A stretch of 64,000 nucleotides of DNA from Rhynchopus sp. YZ270_cl-10 (GCA_964035575.1 OZ037915.1:248001-312000), one strand, 5' to 3'. Shown: positions 1-10,991, counted from the stretch's first letter. The notes: generated from the letters alone by a model not told the origin. Numbers and translations are program-made.

Positions 1-77
1 TTGAAATCACAAAAAAGTACCCTGCTGAAAAAGGGGAAAAAAAAACTTAGTGATGTCTCGATCACACAAAAGTAGAG

Positions 78-165
78 TTGAAATACAAAAGCCCTCTCAA
101 GAACAGTGTACCTTGGTATGACTGGGTGGACACCCAACCATGCAGTCCTACATCCATTTCGTGCT
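78..165 (+). repeat. dispersed repeat family C, copy
   Basis: Matches other copies at 880, 4589, 5600 and 43497. Shared order: TTGAAATACAAAA, CCCTCT, GAACAGTGTACCTTGGTA, GGTGGACCC, CCATGCAGTCC, CATTTCGTG. All full copies read this way on the + strand, opposite to the genes. Confidence 0.7.
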
Positions 166-494
166 CACAAAGTTGGGACAGTGTACATTTGGTGTACGGC
201 CGGTGTACCGGGTAGACCCTTTCCTACCTCTGAAAAGACAAAAGTATTTCAACATAATCATTAACATAAGTGAAAAAGAAAGATAAGTTTTATCAGAATC
301 TAAGACCTCTTGCTAGTCACCTTTACTCACAGCTCGATATCACCTTCAAAAAAAAATTGACTTGACAATACAACGATCTCTGACAGTGTACATACCGGAA
401 GAATAAAAATGGAAGTTGGAAATGCAAACGCCTTGGAAGCAGGCAGACTTCCTCGAAAAGTTTTTTTTTTGTTTTGTTTTTTTCTTTTTTGAAA

Positions 495-550
495 ACTTGG
501 TTGTATTAGTGTAGCCACCCTAGAGTGTGGCTCCACTAATACAACCAAGT
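495..550. repeat. family A hairpin, long perfect form
   Basis: The arms 495-518 and 527-550 pair over 24 positions with one mismatch around an 8-base loop. The left arm carries the family A core ACTTGGTTGTATTAGTGTAG; the right arm ends the usual CTCCACTA. Other copies keep only the inner TAGTGTAG/CTCCACTA stem, so this may be closest to the ancestral form. Confidence 0.8.
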
Positions 551-770
551 ACAACCATTCTTTTTTCGTTTCTTTTGAAAAAAAGCATTGACATATTCAT
601 CACAAATGGAAAAATAAAATTTGTATTCTCCTCACGCACTATTCCAGTGTGTTTTTTTTTATACAGTACACATTGTTTACCATGTGGAACATGCCACCCC
701 ACCTTCCCCCCCTTACACCCCACTACACTAAGTTCTAAGAGAAACAGGATACCTCAGAACTAAAAGAAAA

Positions 771-802
<32 letters not shown>

Positions 803-879
803 GAACAAAGAAAACTTGTCAGATGAATGTGCTTCTCTCTACACAACTTTACCAAAAAGAAGGAAAATTACAAATTTAA

Positions 880-938
880 CTTGAAATACAAAAACCTTCG
901 TGAACAGTGTACCTTTGGCGACCGGTGCACCGGGGTTG
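880..938 (+). repeat. family C repeat, partial copy
   Basis: Carries TTGAAATACAAAA, GAACAGTGTACC and a CCGGTGCACCGG palindrome; the right half of the family is missing. Confidence 0.6.
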
Positions 939-1611
939 AGGAAGACGACCTTAGCCCTCTTTGCTTCGTCACCATTTAAAAAGTTACTTGTGTCTCTTCG
1001 TGTTGATAAGTATCGTGTTGCGTTGCAGCATCCACACACTCGTCTCTTCCCTTTGGTTGTTGTGATCATGACTTGTATTATCACTGAAGTACAGAAAAAC
1101 CCAAATCGTCTCGTTTGATTGTTGTGAACATGTCTTGTAGAATTCTGTGAAGTTTGTGGACTGGTGCGGAGCACAGACATGGGATGGGAGGGGCTGTCTA
1201 TAGGGGGTGGGGTTGGGTTGCTAGGGGGTACAAAGAACTGGTGAGGGATACTTATCCCCTTCATCGCGACAGAAACTTTCCTTGTATATTGCATATCCCC
1301 AAAAAAAAAACAAAGAAAAGTTGAAAAGTTGAAAAGTGCAAACACCTCACCTCATCGGCAGATGCAGACACTGATTTAAAAAAAAAAATGAAATAAAAGG
1401 GGGAGACAAGCAAATAAAGCGCATTTTCGTTATTTTATTGAAATGTGGGAGTTTCAAACAAAATTTTGCCTTTTTTGTTGCCTTTTTTTGTACTGAGAAG
1501 CCTCTTTTCGTGTTTTGGTACCATCCCCCCACTCTCTCTCGCAGAGGATTGGCCTCCAGTTCACGTCGTCGCAGATAAAAAAGAACGCAAAAAAAAAAAA
1601 GAAAAGTTTAT

Positions 1612-1646
1612 AAGATGATCCTAAGCCTCTCGTGCTTAGTCACCTT
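1612..1646 (+). repeat. family B stem-loop
   Basis: Outer arms AAGATGA/TCACCTT (one mismatch) and inner CTAAG/CTTAG enclose CCTCTCGTG. This is the typical member of a family with at least twelve copies here. Confidence 0.75.
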
Positions 1647-3211
1647 ACAAAAAAAATACTAAAAAAGAGAAGTTGAAAGTGCAACTTCTCACTACTAAAT
1701 GAAACCCATGTAGACCCCAACCATGGGTTATATAGTTATATTCCGACTGCTGGGGATAACCTACACCTGTTCTAACGCACACACACACCTGGGGCCACAT
1801 TCTGCTCAAGAATTGCCCCCCATCAGTTATAACACACACACGCAAGGCGAGGCATCCCTAGCCCAGAGTGTGTCTGAGAATATAGAAATAAAATAGGGTG
1901 CCACATGAGCCCTTTCCTGAGGGCATTGTGCAGAACGGCAGAGGGGAGAAGATACAAACTAAATGTCTTTTTTTTTTTGAAAAAAAACTGACCAAAAACC
2001 ATCTTTGTGACAGTGTGGCTAGTACCGAAGACTGCACTTGGTCACCTAAAAACAAAGCTGAGGTAGGGAAAAGGAAAAGAGTAGTTGAAACGTGCTAAAA
2101 CGCGTCTCAGCAGGGCGTTCGCCCCGGGGCGAAAAATATTTTTTTTCGTTAAAAAATTTTTTTCCTGAAAAAATGACGTTTTATTTCGCCCCAGGGCTTC
2201 GCCCCACCGGGGCGAAACCCTGTATAAATAAATAAATAAATAAATAAAGGGGGAAAAAAAGAGAGAGAGAGAGAGAGATTTCTCCCCACCACCCTGTAGA
2301 CCCCTCCGGGGGTCGCAGAGGGGTGTCCACTGTACTCAAAATCATCCGTAAACCCGCCTGCCGTGAGAGGAAGTTTCCCCAGCACTCCCGCTCGCTCCTC
2401 AATCCTGCAGTCTGCTGAAGGTGTACCGTACCCCCTGTTATAGAAGGTGTCACTGCTCGTGTCAACTCTATCTTCAATGGCAGAGAGTTGAAAATAATCA
2501 AAATAAGGATGAAGTCTCATATGACGGATGCCTCTCTCTTGTACATCTGCTTGATTAAACAACACAAAGAGACCCTCAGTGAGGGGGGATTGATGAAATT
2601 CTTCATCGTTTTGCTGGTTTTAGTATCAGGAAAGTTCAGCTGTAATATCACTTGTGCTGGGGAAGGGATCACGCGCAAATCGCAAATTTTTTTTGACCAT
2701 TCAGTACCAGGGATTCACCCACGAACTAACTTCTCTCCGGCGGGAAAAATTTTTTGACCTATTTTAAGCACTAGTAAAAAAACGAAAATTTCGGGGTTTT
2801 TGGCATTTCGCCACGATCAGGAAAAAACGATGGCGATAGCGAACGCCCTGCGTCTCAGTCAAAAAAAAAAAAAAAAGGTGGGACCGTGAGTGTTTGAGAA
2901 AAAAAAATACAGTGACAAAACAAACATCGGGTGGCGTGAAAAACACACCTTAGTTTTTAATCCACCGGTGTTTGGGGTATGACTGTAACTTGAGATATGA
3001 AGGTGCCCTCCCGGTACTAAGCCTTGCGGTAGCGCAGTCTCTTAGGGGTCCGGGGTTTAAAAAACATACTAACTCTTTGACAGGGAAAAGGTAAAAGGGG
3101 GGGTTTTTTTTTCGTTGATTGCTCAATTACCCTGGGGGGGTGATTTGGCGACTGTAACTATTTCTCCTTTTAAACTACACTATTGTTGGGATATGTGGAA
3201 AAAAAAAGAGA

Positions 3212-3260
3212 GGTTGAACGTGCAAACGCCTCACCGTTCATAGGCGGACGCAGGCACTGC
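3212..3260 (+). repeat. family I stem-loop
   Basis: Pattern GTGCAAACGCC...GGCGGACGCAGGCAC, pairing GTGC/GCAC and GCC/GGC around CTCACCGTTCAT. Similar copies lie at 54047 and 54868, with weaker ones near 1329, 23762, 43290 and 54610. Confidence 0.65.
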
Positions 3261-3370
3261 AAAAAAAAAATCTTGTTTGGTGTGATTCAGGGGCGGAACA
3301 ACCACGGGGGAACCACGGAGAATCCGTTTGGGGTGATCACACCATTGTTAGATGAATATGCTTCATGTGC

Positions 3371-4257
3371 CATACTTGGACCGCCCGAAATATATTTCGG
3401 GCATTTCGGGCGATTTCGGGCGAATTAGGGGCGGATTTCGGGCGATTTTGTGCGCCCGAATTCGCCCGAAATGCATATTTCGGGCGAATACGGGCGCTTT
3501 TTCCTTAGTGAAAACCGACTAGGTAGGGTTCTACTCATTTTCGCAAAAAACTTTTTATATTTGGAAATATTTGATGTCAAATCTGTCAAAATAAGCAATA
3601 ATCGAAAACTTTTGTACACCTGAGTGCACTTTGGAGGCCCGTGAGAATCACCACCAAATCACGGGTTTTCTGACTATCATTTGCTTATTCCCACCCAAAA
3701 CACACTATGGACCGGGTTTTCACTATTTTTTCGTATTTCAGGGTGAATTTTTGTGAATTTTTGGGTCACAGGGTGGTTCTGACCCATTCTGGGGGCCTGT
3801 AGTTGCTCAGGAGATGCCCAAAAACGTGAAAAATCGCCTTTTTACGTTTTTAGTAGTATTTTAGTGTAAATTGTTAGGGAAATCGGTTTTATACGTGGCT
3901 GCTAACAGAGCTGCACTCATATAAGTTGGGTTCTACTAGGAATTTTTGCTCAATTTTTTTTTCTTTGAACAAATTTTGTGCCAATCTTTCAAATAAAGCG
4001 TTAGGTTTTTACACTGGTGGCATGCTTCCCAGCACACATAAGATACTGGTTATGCGCCCGAATTCGCCCGAATCTGCCCGAAATCGCCCGAAATGTGCCC
4101 GATTTCGCCCGAAATGCGCCCGAATTCGCCCGAATTACGTATAAATTCCCTTTAAAACGCCCGAAATATATTTCGGGCACATTTCGGGCGCTCGGGATCC
4201 GCGCCCGAAAAATTCGCCCGAATTCGCCCGAAATATATTTCGGGCGGTCCAAGTATG
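3371..4257. mobile_element. non-autonomous DNA transposon with GCCCGAAA-rich ends
   Basis: Exact 32-bp terminal inverted repeats begin CATACTTGGACCGCCCGAAA at 3371 and end with its complement at 4257. ATGTGC flanks both sides (3365-3370 and 4258-4263), a likely 6-bp target-site duplication. Both ends carry many clustered copies of CGCCCGAA/TTCGGGCG as subterminal repeats. No transposase frame is visible. The superfamily is unresolved. Confidence 0.8.
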
Positions 4258-4588
4258 ATGTGCATGTACATCTTTTCTTTTATAAAAAAAAAGAGGGGAT
4301 TTCCGTCAATACGGAATGCAGGGACAGAGTGAAAACAGAAAACATTCGTTTCAGAGACATCGTTGCAAAAGTATGGCACTCCCTGTCAATAAGGAAGCAC
4401 CCCGAATTGATGATGCTGCTCAATGAAACACATAACACATACACATTTTTGGGGCCATATTCTGCGCAAGAATTACCCCCTATTTAGTTATCAAAACACA
4501 CAGAACACAGGTTTACGAATCACATAACCTGAGTTTGTACATCATTTTCATTCCCCGCTGCTATTGCAGTAGAGAAAAAAAAAATTGA

Positions 4589-4708
4589 GTTGAAATACAA
4601 AAAAAAAAGACCTCTGTAAACAGTGTACCTTGGTACAATGACCGGTGCACCGTGGGGGTGGACCCCTCATACCATGCGGCCCAAAACATTCATCTCGAGG
4701 TTTACATC
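4589..4708 (+). repeat. family C repeat, long copy
   Basis: Runs from GTTGAAATACAAAA through AACAGTGTACCTTGGTAC, ACCGGTGCACC, GGTGGACCCC and CATGCGG to the GGTTTACATCTGG end. Confidence 0.7.
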
Positions 4709-4885
4709 TGGAAAAGAAAAAAAATGAGATTTTGTTTTTTGATAAATCCGTTTTTTTTTTTTGAGCTGCAACAGCACTCTTCATATTTTTTGATAAATTG
4801 TTGGCCACAGTTGTGAAATCTCCATTTTGTGAAAAGGGGTGAGGGGGGAAGGTGCCGAGAGAACCTGCCTCTCAAAAAAGTTTAT

Positions 4886-4925
4886 AAGATGAACCTAAAG
4901 CCTCTATCGATGCGTTAGTCATCTT
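4886..4925 (+). repeat. family B stem-loop
   Basis: Perfect outer arms AAGATGA/TCATCTT and inner CTAA/TTAG. The loop region is GCCTCTATCGATGC. Confidence 0.75.
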
Positions 4926-5118
4926 AAAAAAAAAATTCTCAAAAAAAATATTCGCATTTTTTCTCCTGGTACCCCTTAACAGAGGGGTGTAAAGGAGGTT
5001 TTACATGGGGGGGATTATTGTCTGATGGTGGAACAGAGGGATAGCGAAGGGGGAAGGGGACGCGCAGAGTGCTGAGCTCAGAAAAGTGAAAAGTGCAAAA
5101 TATACCTCCTCACAGTGA

Positions 5119-5216
5119 TTGGCTGTGATAATTGCCCTATCTTGATGCACTAATACACAATACAGCTGTATTGTGATGTGTACTCATGTATAGGGCAATT
5201 CTCACAATACAGCCAA
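5119..5216. repeat. 98-bp imperfect palindrome
   Basis: TTGGCTGT...AATTGCCCTAT at the left pairs with ATAGGGCAATT...ACAGCCAA at the right. The centre is the perfect palindrome ACAATACAGCTGTATTGT. It looks like a small inverted-repeat element; no target duplication was resolved. Confidence 0.7.
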
Positions 5217-5599
5217 CTACTACTCTCTCAGTGAATACCCTTTGAGGTGACCGCACCCGGGAAGCGCAGCGGACTGACACTGCGTGGGCTTATCGTAACC
5301 CCAACAGAGGTGGTGAGAGGCGTTAGCACTATAACAAAAAAGCAGAGACAAAAACAAAACAAAACACATAAAAACAAAAAGTGTGTATACTGACAAAAAA
5401 ACCCCCAGGAACATTTTACAGAAAAAAAAAACCAATGTGTTTCCCATCCCCACCCTGCCCTCCCAAAAAAAAAAATGAATTTTTACAACGAGCAAACTCT
5501 GAGGTGTCCCCCCACAGCTGTCACCCCTCCCCCTCCCCCCTTCCCCCCCCATCAAAATACAAATTGGTAAACAGATTGAACTCTCCCCCAAAAAAAAAA

Positions 5600-5694
5600 C
5601 TTGAAATACACAATCCCTCTCGTGAACAGTGTACCTTGGTACCGGGTGTACCGGGGGTGGACCCCCCTAATCGCAGTCCATCCATATTTTCGTT
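5600..5694 (+). repeat. family C repeat
   Basis: TTGAAATACACAATCCCTCT, GTGAACAGTGTACCTTGG, GGGTGGACCCCC and GCAGTCCATCCAT are in family order. It lies just beyond the 3' end of the kinase gene at 5712. Confidence 0.7.
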
Positions 5695-5711
5695 ATATCT
5701 TTTTTTGGATG

Positions 5712-6587
5712 TTACGCTCGCGAGTCTTCTTCTAATGACAGCTCTCGCCATGTTTTGAGGATATTGGCGAACCCGAAGAGCCAGCCATCCTCATGGTTTC
5801 CTTCGCTCCAGGGGCGTGTGTGTGTCACCTCGATGTCTGTGGGGAGTGGGAGGCACTTGGCAAGGTCGATGAGCCAGACCCCTGCCCGCGTTGCATCCGA
5901 AACGAATAGGAGGGAGGAGCCGATCATCTCGTGGCGCTTGAAGAAGGTGGAGGTGGAGAGAGCTGTCTCTAGGCTTTCGAGTCGCCGTACGATCTGTTTG
6001 AGGACACCACGCCGTGCTCCCGCCTCTGGCGCAACGTGCGCTAAATATGCACGAAACACTTTCCGAATTTCTGCATCGCACTTCACAGTTTTGAGCTCCT
6101 CACTGCTTACCACCCCTCCGGTCAATCCATCAATCCGAAACCCCAACTCGGCGCTGCTCGAAAGGTTTTCTCTTGCCGTCATATACCGTAATTTCGACAC
6201 CGCTTTGTTCTCCGTTTCCTCCGCAGTCGGCAGCTCCTTACTAATCGCAACGAGCTTCGCAAAAAGGTCCGCCCTCGGTATTTGATTAGAACATTCACAC
6301 TCAAGGAACGTCCTCCTCCCCATCTTGCAGTCCATCACACAGGCAGACCCAAAACCCTGCGTCACATCGCACAACACAATGTACTGCCCCCGCCCTTCCA
6401 CCGTCGCTTCACCGAGGTACTGCGGTGTAAACTCATACAATGAATCGCCCTGCAAGGCCGTATACGCTTCCAGCTCTGTGGGCACAGCTTTTTTGAGGAT
6501 GGTACCACGGCGGTCGGTTAAGAAGGTCCCTATGTGACCGTGGCACGGCTCCATGTCCTGCACATCTCCGCTATCGACCTGAACCAT
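5712..6587 (-). CDS. inositol-trisphosphate 3-kinase-like (IPK family) kinase, 291 aa
   Basis: Predicted to phosphorylate an inositol polyphosphate with ATP, probably in the cytosol; no signal peptide or membrane segment is seen. The family signature is present: the substrate-site DxKxG motif as VMDCKMG (D86, K88, G90), SSLLFVSD at 224-231, the metal-binding aspartate region WLIDLAK at 238-244 (D241), and HTRPWSEGNHEDGW at 256-269. The last matches the HxxPWxEGNxEDGY stretch typical of IP3 3-kinases rather than IP6 kinases. The protein begins almost directly at the catalytic core, so it lacks the N-terminal regulatory extension of animal ITPKs. The start ATG at 6587 has the context aaatATGG and no in-frame extension is needed. 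The exact substrate (IP3, IP4 or broader IPMK-like) cannot be read from sequence. It is a single-copy, intron-free gene oriented like every other gene here. Confidence 0.85.
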   Translation of the reverse strand: MVQVDSGDVQDMEPCHGHIGTFLTDRRGTILKKAVPTELEAYTALQGDSLYEFTPQYLGEATVEGRGQYIVLCDVTQGFGSACVMDCKMGRRTFLECECSNQIPRADLFAKLVAISKELPTAEETENKAVSKLRYMTARENLSSSAELGFRIDGLTGGVVSSEELKTVKCDAEIRKVFRAYLAHVAPEAGARRGVLKQIVRRLESLETALSTSTFFKRHEMIGSSLLFVSDATRAGVWLIDLAKCLPLPTDIEVTHTRPWSEGNHEDGWLFGFANILKTWRELSLEEDSRA

Positions 6588-7087
6588 ATTTGTGTCCAGA
6601 AGAAAAAGGTGTAGTTTCCCTCCCCCCCTTTTCTTGATCGGTTGTTGTGGTTGGGGTGTTGAGTGAAACGGCTGTGGTATTTTTTTTGCTGCAGAGGTAA
6701 CTCAGTAGTGTAATAAATAATTTGGGGTGGCGACAGGGGGGGTGTGGAAAAAAATATTCACAAAAAATATTTTCAAATTCTGTCGATCACAAAAATTCAC
6801 AAAAATTCACAAAAAATCACGAAAAATCACAAAAAATCACAAAAGTGTACCGTTTTGGGCCGCTGTAATTGTGCTGTAATTGTGGTGTAATTCTGCTCAG
6901 TAATGCTCAGTTGTGCTCAGTTGTACGTAAGTGCGTAAGTTTCGCTTAAAATTGAACTTTTTCGGCGTGGCTGCATAACCGATTCCCTACCGTGTTTCTA
7001 CCAGTTGTCATGCCGTTTTGGGGCATTCATGTGTTGTAAAAATTTTTTTTTTGTTTTCGTTGGTGAAGCTTTTAAACGGCGGTATTT

Positions 7088-7165
7088 GCATTTCCGGAAT
7101 CCGTCCGACCAGTGGTGGGGTCAATTTGCCGAAATGGACAAGTTCTCGTTTTTGGTCAATTTCCG
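7088..7165 (+). repeat. family D repeat next to satellite
   Basis: Core: GCATTTCCGGAATCCGTCCG, GTGGTGGGGTCAATTTGCCG, AAATGGACAAGTT, TTTTTGGTCAATTTCCG. The satellite begins at its last base, as it nearly does for the copy at 49168. Confidence 0.7.
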
Positions 7166-7519
7166 CAGTATACACAGTATACACAGTATACACAGTATAC
7201 ACAGTATACACAGTATACACAGTATACACAGTATACACAGTATACACAGTATACACAGTATACACAGTATACACAGTATACACAGTATACACAGTATACA
7301 CAGTATACACAGTATACACAGTATACACAGTATACACAGTATACACAGTATACACAGTATACACAGTATACACAGTATACACAGTATACACAGTACACAC
7401 AGTATACACAGTATACACAGTATACACAGTATACACAGTATACACAGTATACACAGTATACACAGTATACACAGTATACACAGTATACACAGTATACACA
7501 GTATACACAGTATACACAG
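7166..7519. repeat. satellite (CAGTATACA)n, about 39 copies
   Basis: Near-perfect 9-bp tandem repeat with one variant unit near 7391. Because 9 is a multiple of 3, all six frames can stay open, which yields meaningless repetitive frames. Confidence 0.97.
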
Positions 7520-8159
7520 GGGATTGGGAGTACACTACAGTACACTACACTACCAGAGTGGGACAAAAAAAAAGCTCATCTCAAAATATGTCGATCACAA
7601 AAAATCACAAAAAATCACAAAAAATCACAAAGTATCACAAAAAATCGCAAAAAATCACAAAAAATCACGACCTGTCGCAAAGAACCACAAAGAAGAAAAA
7701 TGATTCTTTGTGATTTTTCGTGACTGCCCAGTTCCGACCCCCCTTGTCGCCACCCCAAAATAGAGAAATAGTTTGGCTTGTAATACAGAAGCCCTCTCGT
7801 AAAGGACCCCCTCTCAACGAGGCTTCCACCTTTATATGACAGCGTATACCATGACGCGATGCGATAGCAGCTCCTATTGTAGTACTCATGGCTCTCCGGT
7901 GCGTAATACAGGAGGGGCGTTTACGTCACCTCTGGCGTTGGGAGGAGATCTGGTGGTATCATTGAACAGCGTCTTGGTACAATGACCGGGTGTATCCAAC
8001 CATGCAGTACCATGCAGTCCATACAATCCATTGGTGTGGGGTTGGCGTGGGTAACATCTGAAAAGAGGTTCAAAAAAAAAAAAGGGAGGTTTGAATGGGT
8101 TTTTATGAAGCTTTTGATATTTTTCCTTTTTGCTCTTTTTTTTTTTTTTTTTTTTTTTT

Positions 8160-8207
8160 GAAAACTTGGTTGTATTAGTGTAGACACCCGAGGATGAACT
8201 CCACTAT
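8160..8207 (+). repeat. family A hairpin
   Basis: GAAAACTTGGTTGTATTAGT followed by GTAGACACCCGAGGATGAAC and TCCACTAT. The inner stem is TAGTGTAG/CTCCACTA. A long T run precedes it. Confidence 0.75.
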
Positions 8208-8900
8208 TTTTTTTATCTTTTTGTTGTGGTGTACGTTTAGGAACGCAACCTTTTCCGTCGGGTCCATTTTTTTTTGGAGTTTCCAAGACCGTACAATACT
8301 CCATTCCCGCTAATCCTCTTCTCAGCTAAAAGATAAGCCTCGTACGGCCAGGGTCCGTAAACCCTCCTCAGAGAGGAAAGAAAAGAGTGGGAAAACCATG
8401 ACTAAGATAATATTTTCAATCGAGCAGATGGAGTTTTTGTCCACCAGCGTCGTCTCCTCTTTTTTGAATAAAAAATCTTGTTTTTTTTTTTTTTTGCAAA
8501 TAAAAAGTAGGGGAAAAGAAGAAAAAGAGAAGTAAATTAGAAAATAGTTTTTCTGATCATCTCACCGGGGGTGCCTTTTTTCAAAATGGGGGGATAGGGG
8601 CTTTTCTTTTATAGGGCATCACCCACCCTGAAGGGTTGTGTATGTCAGAGATGAAATATTGGGGAACTATTTATGGTTGCAGTGCAGACACCCGAGGATG
8701 AGCTCCACTATAAACAAACGCTTGATAAGCGGCGAGTTCTGCACACAATTCCATCTTTAACAAATGACACCAAACAGGAGAGGATGCACTTTCCGTTTTG
8801 TCCTGAAGACTGATGGGATCAACAGATGCCCTCGAAGGGGCTCCCAGCAAGTGCGACTGCCCTTGCTGTCGCCGTATTACTTAAAACTTGGCGAAATCTT

Positions 8901-9019
8901 AACGTACACTCTCTGTTGATTCTAAAACGGGGGAGGGTAAAAAAAAGCGCGAAAGGTAAAATTGGGGAAGAGGTTGAAAAGTTGGAACGCTTCCTCACCC
9001 CAGATCACACTACAATACA
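8901..9019 (+). repeat. family G repeat
   Basis: Shares CACTCT...GTTGATTCTAAA, a G-rich stretch, and GTTGGAACGCTTCCTCACCC with CAGATCACA. Copies lie at 24376 and 45230, with a partial one at 21905. Confidence 0.65.
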
Positions 9020-9274
9020 AAGTCTGTCACAAGTGTCATGTCACCGAAAACATTAAAATTGTATCAAAATGGGACTTCAGGTTTGGGGTTGCGGGTTGTT
9101 TTTTTTTTATTTCTTCTTTTCTTTCTTTGCTTTTGTAAGCCACGTAACCAGGGTGACGGCATACTACGAATGCACAGAAGGATGCCAACGTTTAGTAACA
9201 TACATTCTTGATGTTTGGAAACAAGGCTCCACACACTTGAGAATGTTAGATGCTTTCTCAGCTCAACGACGCCA

Positions 9275-10953
9275 CTACTCCAGAGAGCACACGCGTTCTC
9301 CGTTAAGCGACAGGAACTCTTCGCTCGCAACAACGTTCTTGTTCGTCTGTCCCACGCAGAGACGTGCTCGCAGCACATACGCAGCCACTGCACAGGCACT
9401 AAGGCAGACTGCAGCACATATGATCGCCACCAGAGCACCCGTCCCCAGCCCGCTGTGTGTGGACGGCTTCCCCTCAGCCTCCCGCACCCACGACAGCTCA
9501 CACGGCGCCTCTGCCGTGACAAGCAGGGCCTCGCCCGCACTGCACAGCACTGTGAGCGAGAGGCCCGCAGTGTTCGTTGCGTACACAGTCAGGTTCGCAC
9601 TCACGACGGTGACCGTGCCGTGTGCGGCTGTCAAGGTGATGCTGCTGCTGTTCGTGCACATCACGAGGCCACCGTAGCCACGCGACTGCGAAGCGTAGCT
9701 GCCTGCGGTGGGTGCGTGCTCGTTCGTGTCGGACATAGGCAGCTGCTGCAGGTACTCCACCGCCCTGGCAGGCGACAGTGCTGCCTCCGCATCCGCAGCT
9801 GTCAGCGTCAACACACGCATTGTGTACTCAAAGCTCTGCACGGCACCCTCCACAACGAACTCAAGTCCCTCCACATCCTCCACTTCAGGGACCAGGACAA
9901 GTGTTTCATGTGGCACCAGTGTGACCTCAGCCTGCCACAGCGTCGTCCCGTTTGCAGTGAGGGACACACTGAAGGCCACCTCGTCCCCTGCGCTGTGTGA
10001 CAGCTCCATCTGCTGCAGACGCACCACGTGGGTGTCGGCGTCGGTCCCTTCCTGAAGGCTACGTGCTTCGCGCAGGGAGAGCGCCAGTGTGTGTGTCTGT
10101 AGTGGGTGGGTGGGTGGGATGGTTGTAGTGTGTCGCAAAGGGTACATACCTCGTGCGCTGTGACGGACCCGAACACCACCTCTGCAAGTGTGAGCACTGG
10201 AGGGGAGGGTGTTGGGACCACTGTTGGCGGTGCTGGTGTCGGTGGTGCCGGTGTGGGAGGCAATGGTGTGGGCGGTGACGGCGTGGGCGGCGACAGTGTC
10301 GGTGGCGACGGGGTTGGTGCAAATGTAGGCGGTGCCGGTGTTGGCGGTGCAGGTGTTGCCGGCGCGGGTGTTGGTGGCGACGGAGTTGGCACAGGTGTGG
10401 GTGGTGCTGACGTCGGTACGGCTGTGGGTGGTGCTGGTGTAGGAACAGCTGTAGGCGGTGCTGGCGTCGGTGGCGCATGAGTGGGCATGTGGCATTTTGT
10501 GTTCGAACTCCAAAGTGAAACTGGGCTGTTGAAACCAGCTGTGCCTGTGAGCACCATATTTTCATCCGACTGCACTGTGAGCTTGAAGGTGCTGTACTGC
10601 GAGGTGGCGGTGTTTGAGGAGTAGATCTGAACATCACTGCCCCACTTTGCCCCATTCGCTTTTACGACGAAATTTCCCGAACCGTCCATCCATGCGGACG
10701 AGTAAGGAAGCGAAGACGTCTTACCCGACTGCCACAGCGTCCGCCCCTGCGTCTTCAACACAAGGTTGTTATCAGACGCCAACGTCAGCGAAACCTGCGC
10801 TCCACTGCACTGACTCGTCTGGTAGAGACCGCCTCCGGATTGCTTTGTGAACCCGTTGCCCTGACTGCAATCACCCGCGTAGCTGCAGATGCTGTCCTGC
10901 CCAAACACAACACACGCAAGAAGCACAACACACCAGCACTGCAGAAACCTCAT
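9275..10953 (-). CDS. bulb-type lectin single-pass membrane protein, 541 aa, two exons
   Basis: Coding order is complement of 10953-10150 joined to 10096-9275. Residues 1-18 are a signal peptide (MRFLQCWCVVLLACVVFG). Residues 20-155 form a bulb-type (GNA-like) mannose-lectin domain with three related strands: SDNNLVLKTQG, GSGNFVVKANG and SDENMVLTGTAG. Residues 157-253 are a PTPAPPT-type proline/threonine linker. The rest is a beta-rich ectodomain with NGT, NSS and NLT glycosylation sequons, then a transmembrane helix (TGALVAIICAAVCLSACAVAAYVL) and a ~30-residue cytosolic tail. This predicts a type I surface glycan-binding protein. The start at 10953 was preferred to an upstream in-frame ATG at 11049 because it opens directly into the signal peptide. 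The second half is in another frame and joins only through the intron. The ligand is not provable from sequence; no known family was recognised for the exon-2 ectodomain. Confidence 0.8.
10097..10149 (-). other. 53-bp GT-AG intron in the lectin gene
   Basis: On the minus strand exon 1 ends ...GCGCACGAG, followed by GTATGTACCC and ending CCACTACAG. Removing 53 bases joins HE (residues 267-268) to THTLALSLRE in frame. Exon 1 is exactly 268 codons. It falls just after the Pro/Thr linker. It is the only intron required by any gene here. Confidence 0.85.
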
Positions 10954-10991
10954 ATTCGCTGTGTACCGCTTCTCCAAGAGACCTGGTGAGG

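Larger units (their letters stand above)
1..5711. other. gene-free spacer
   Basis: No convincing gene is seen on either strand; open frames are short and low-complexity. The stretch holds several dispersed repeat copies (listed separately), A- and T-homopolymers up to about 30 bases, a GGGGCGAAA-rich inverted repeat near 2112-2217, a TAAA run followed by GA repeats near 2224-2276, and the GCCCGAAA-rich TIR element at 3371-4257. Confidence 0.7.
6721..7759. mobile_element. TIR element carrying a 9-bp satellite
   Basis: Ends are inverted: TTTGGGGTGGCGACAGGGGG at the left and its near complement at the right (7740-7759). Inside both ends are repeated ATCACAAAAA decamers (about 6785-6845 and 7595-7670). 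The middle holds a family D repeat followed directly by the satellite at 7166-7519. No transposase frame is seen and the target duplication is not resolved. It is the third TIR element here built around a GTAC-core satellite. Confidence 0.6.
6588..9274. other. gene-free spacer
   Basis: Holds the TIR element with the 9-bp satellite (6721-7759), a second TTGTAATACAGAAGCCCTCT region near 7770-7830 that resembles family C, family A hairpins at 8160 and (partial) 8676-8713, long T runs at 8138-8159, and a family G repeat at 8901. No gene is supported. Confidence 0.65.

Noticed and set aside
2149-2565. 138-codon minus-strand frame
   Set aside because: It spans a GA repeat, a TAAA run and the GGGGCGAAA inverted repeat, and has no protein-like composition.
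7166-7519. CRISPR array or telomeric repeat
   Set aside because: The units are contiguous with no spacers and do not match a telomere motif. The eukaryotic context also argues against CRISPR.
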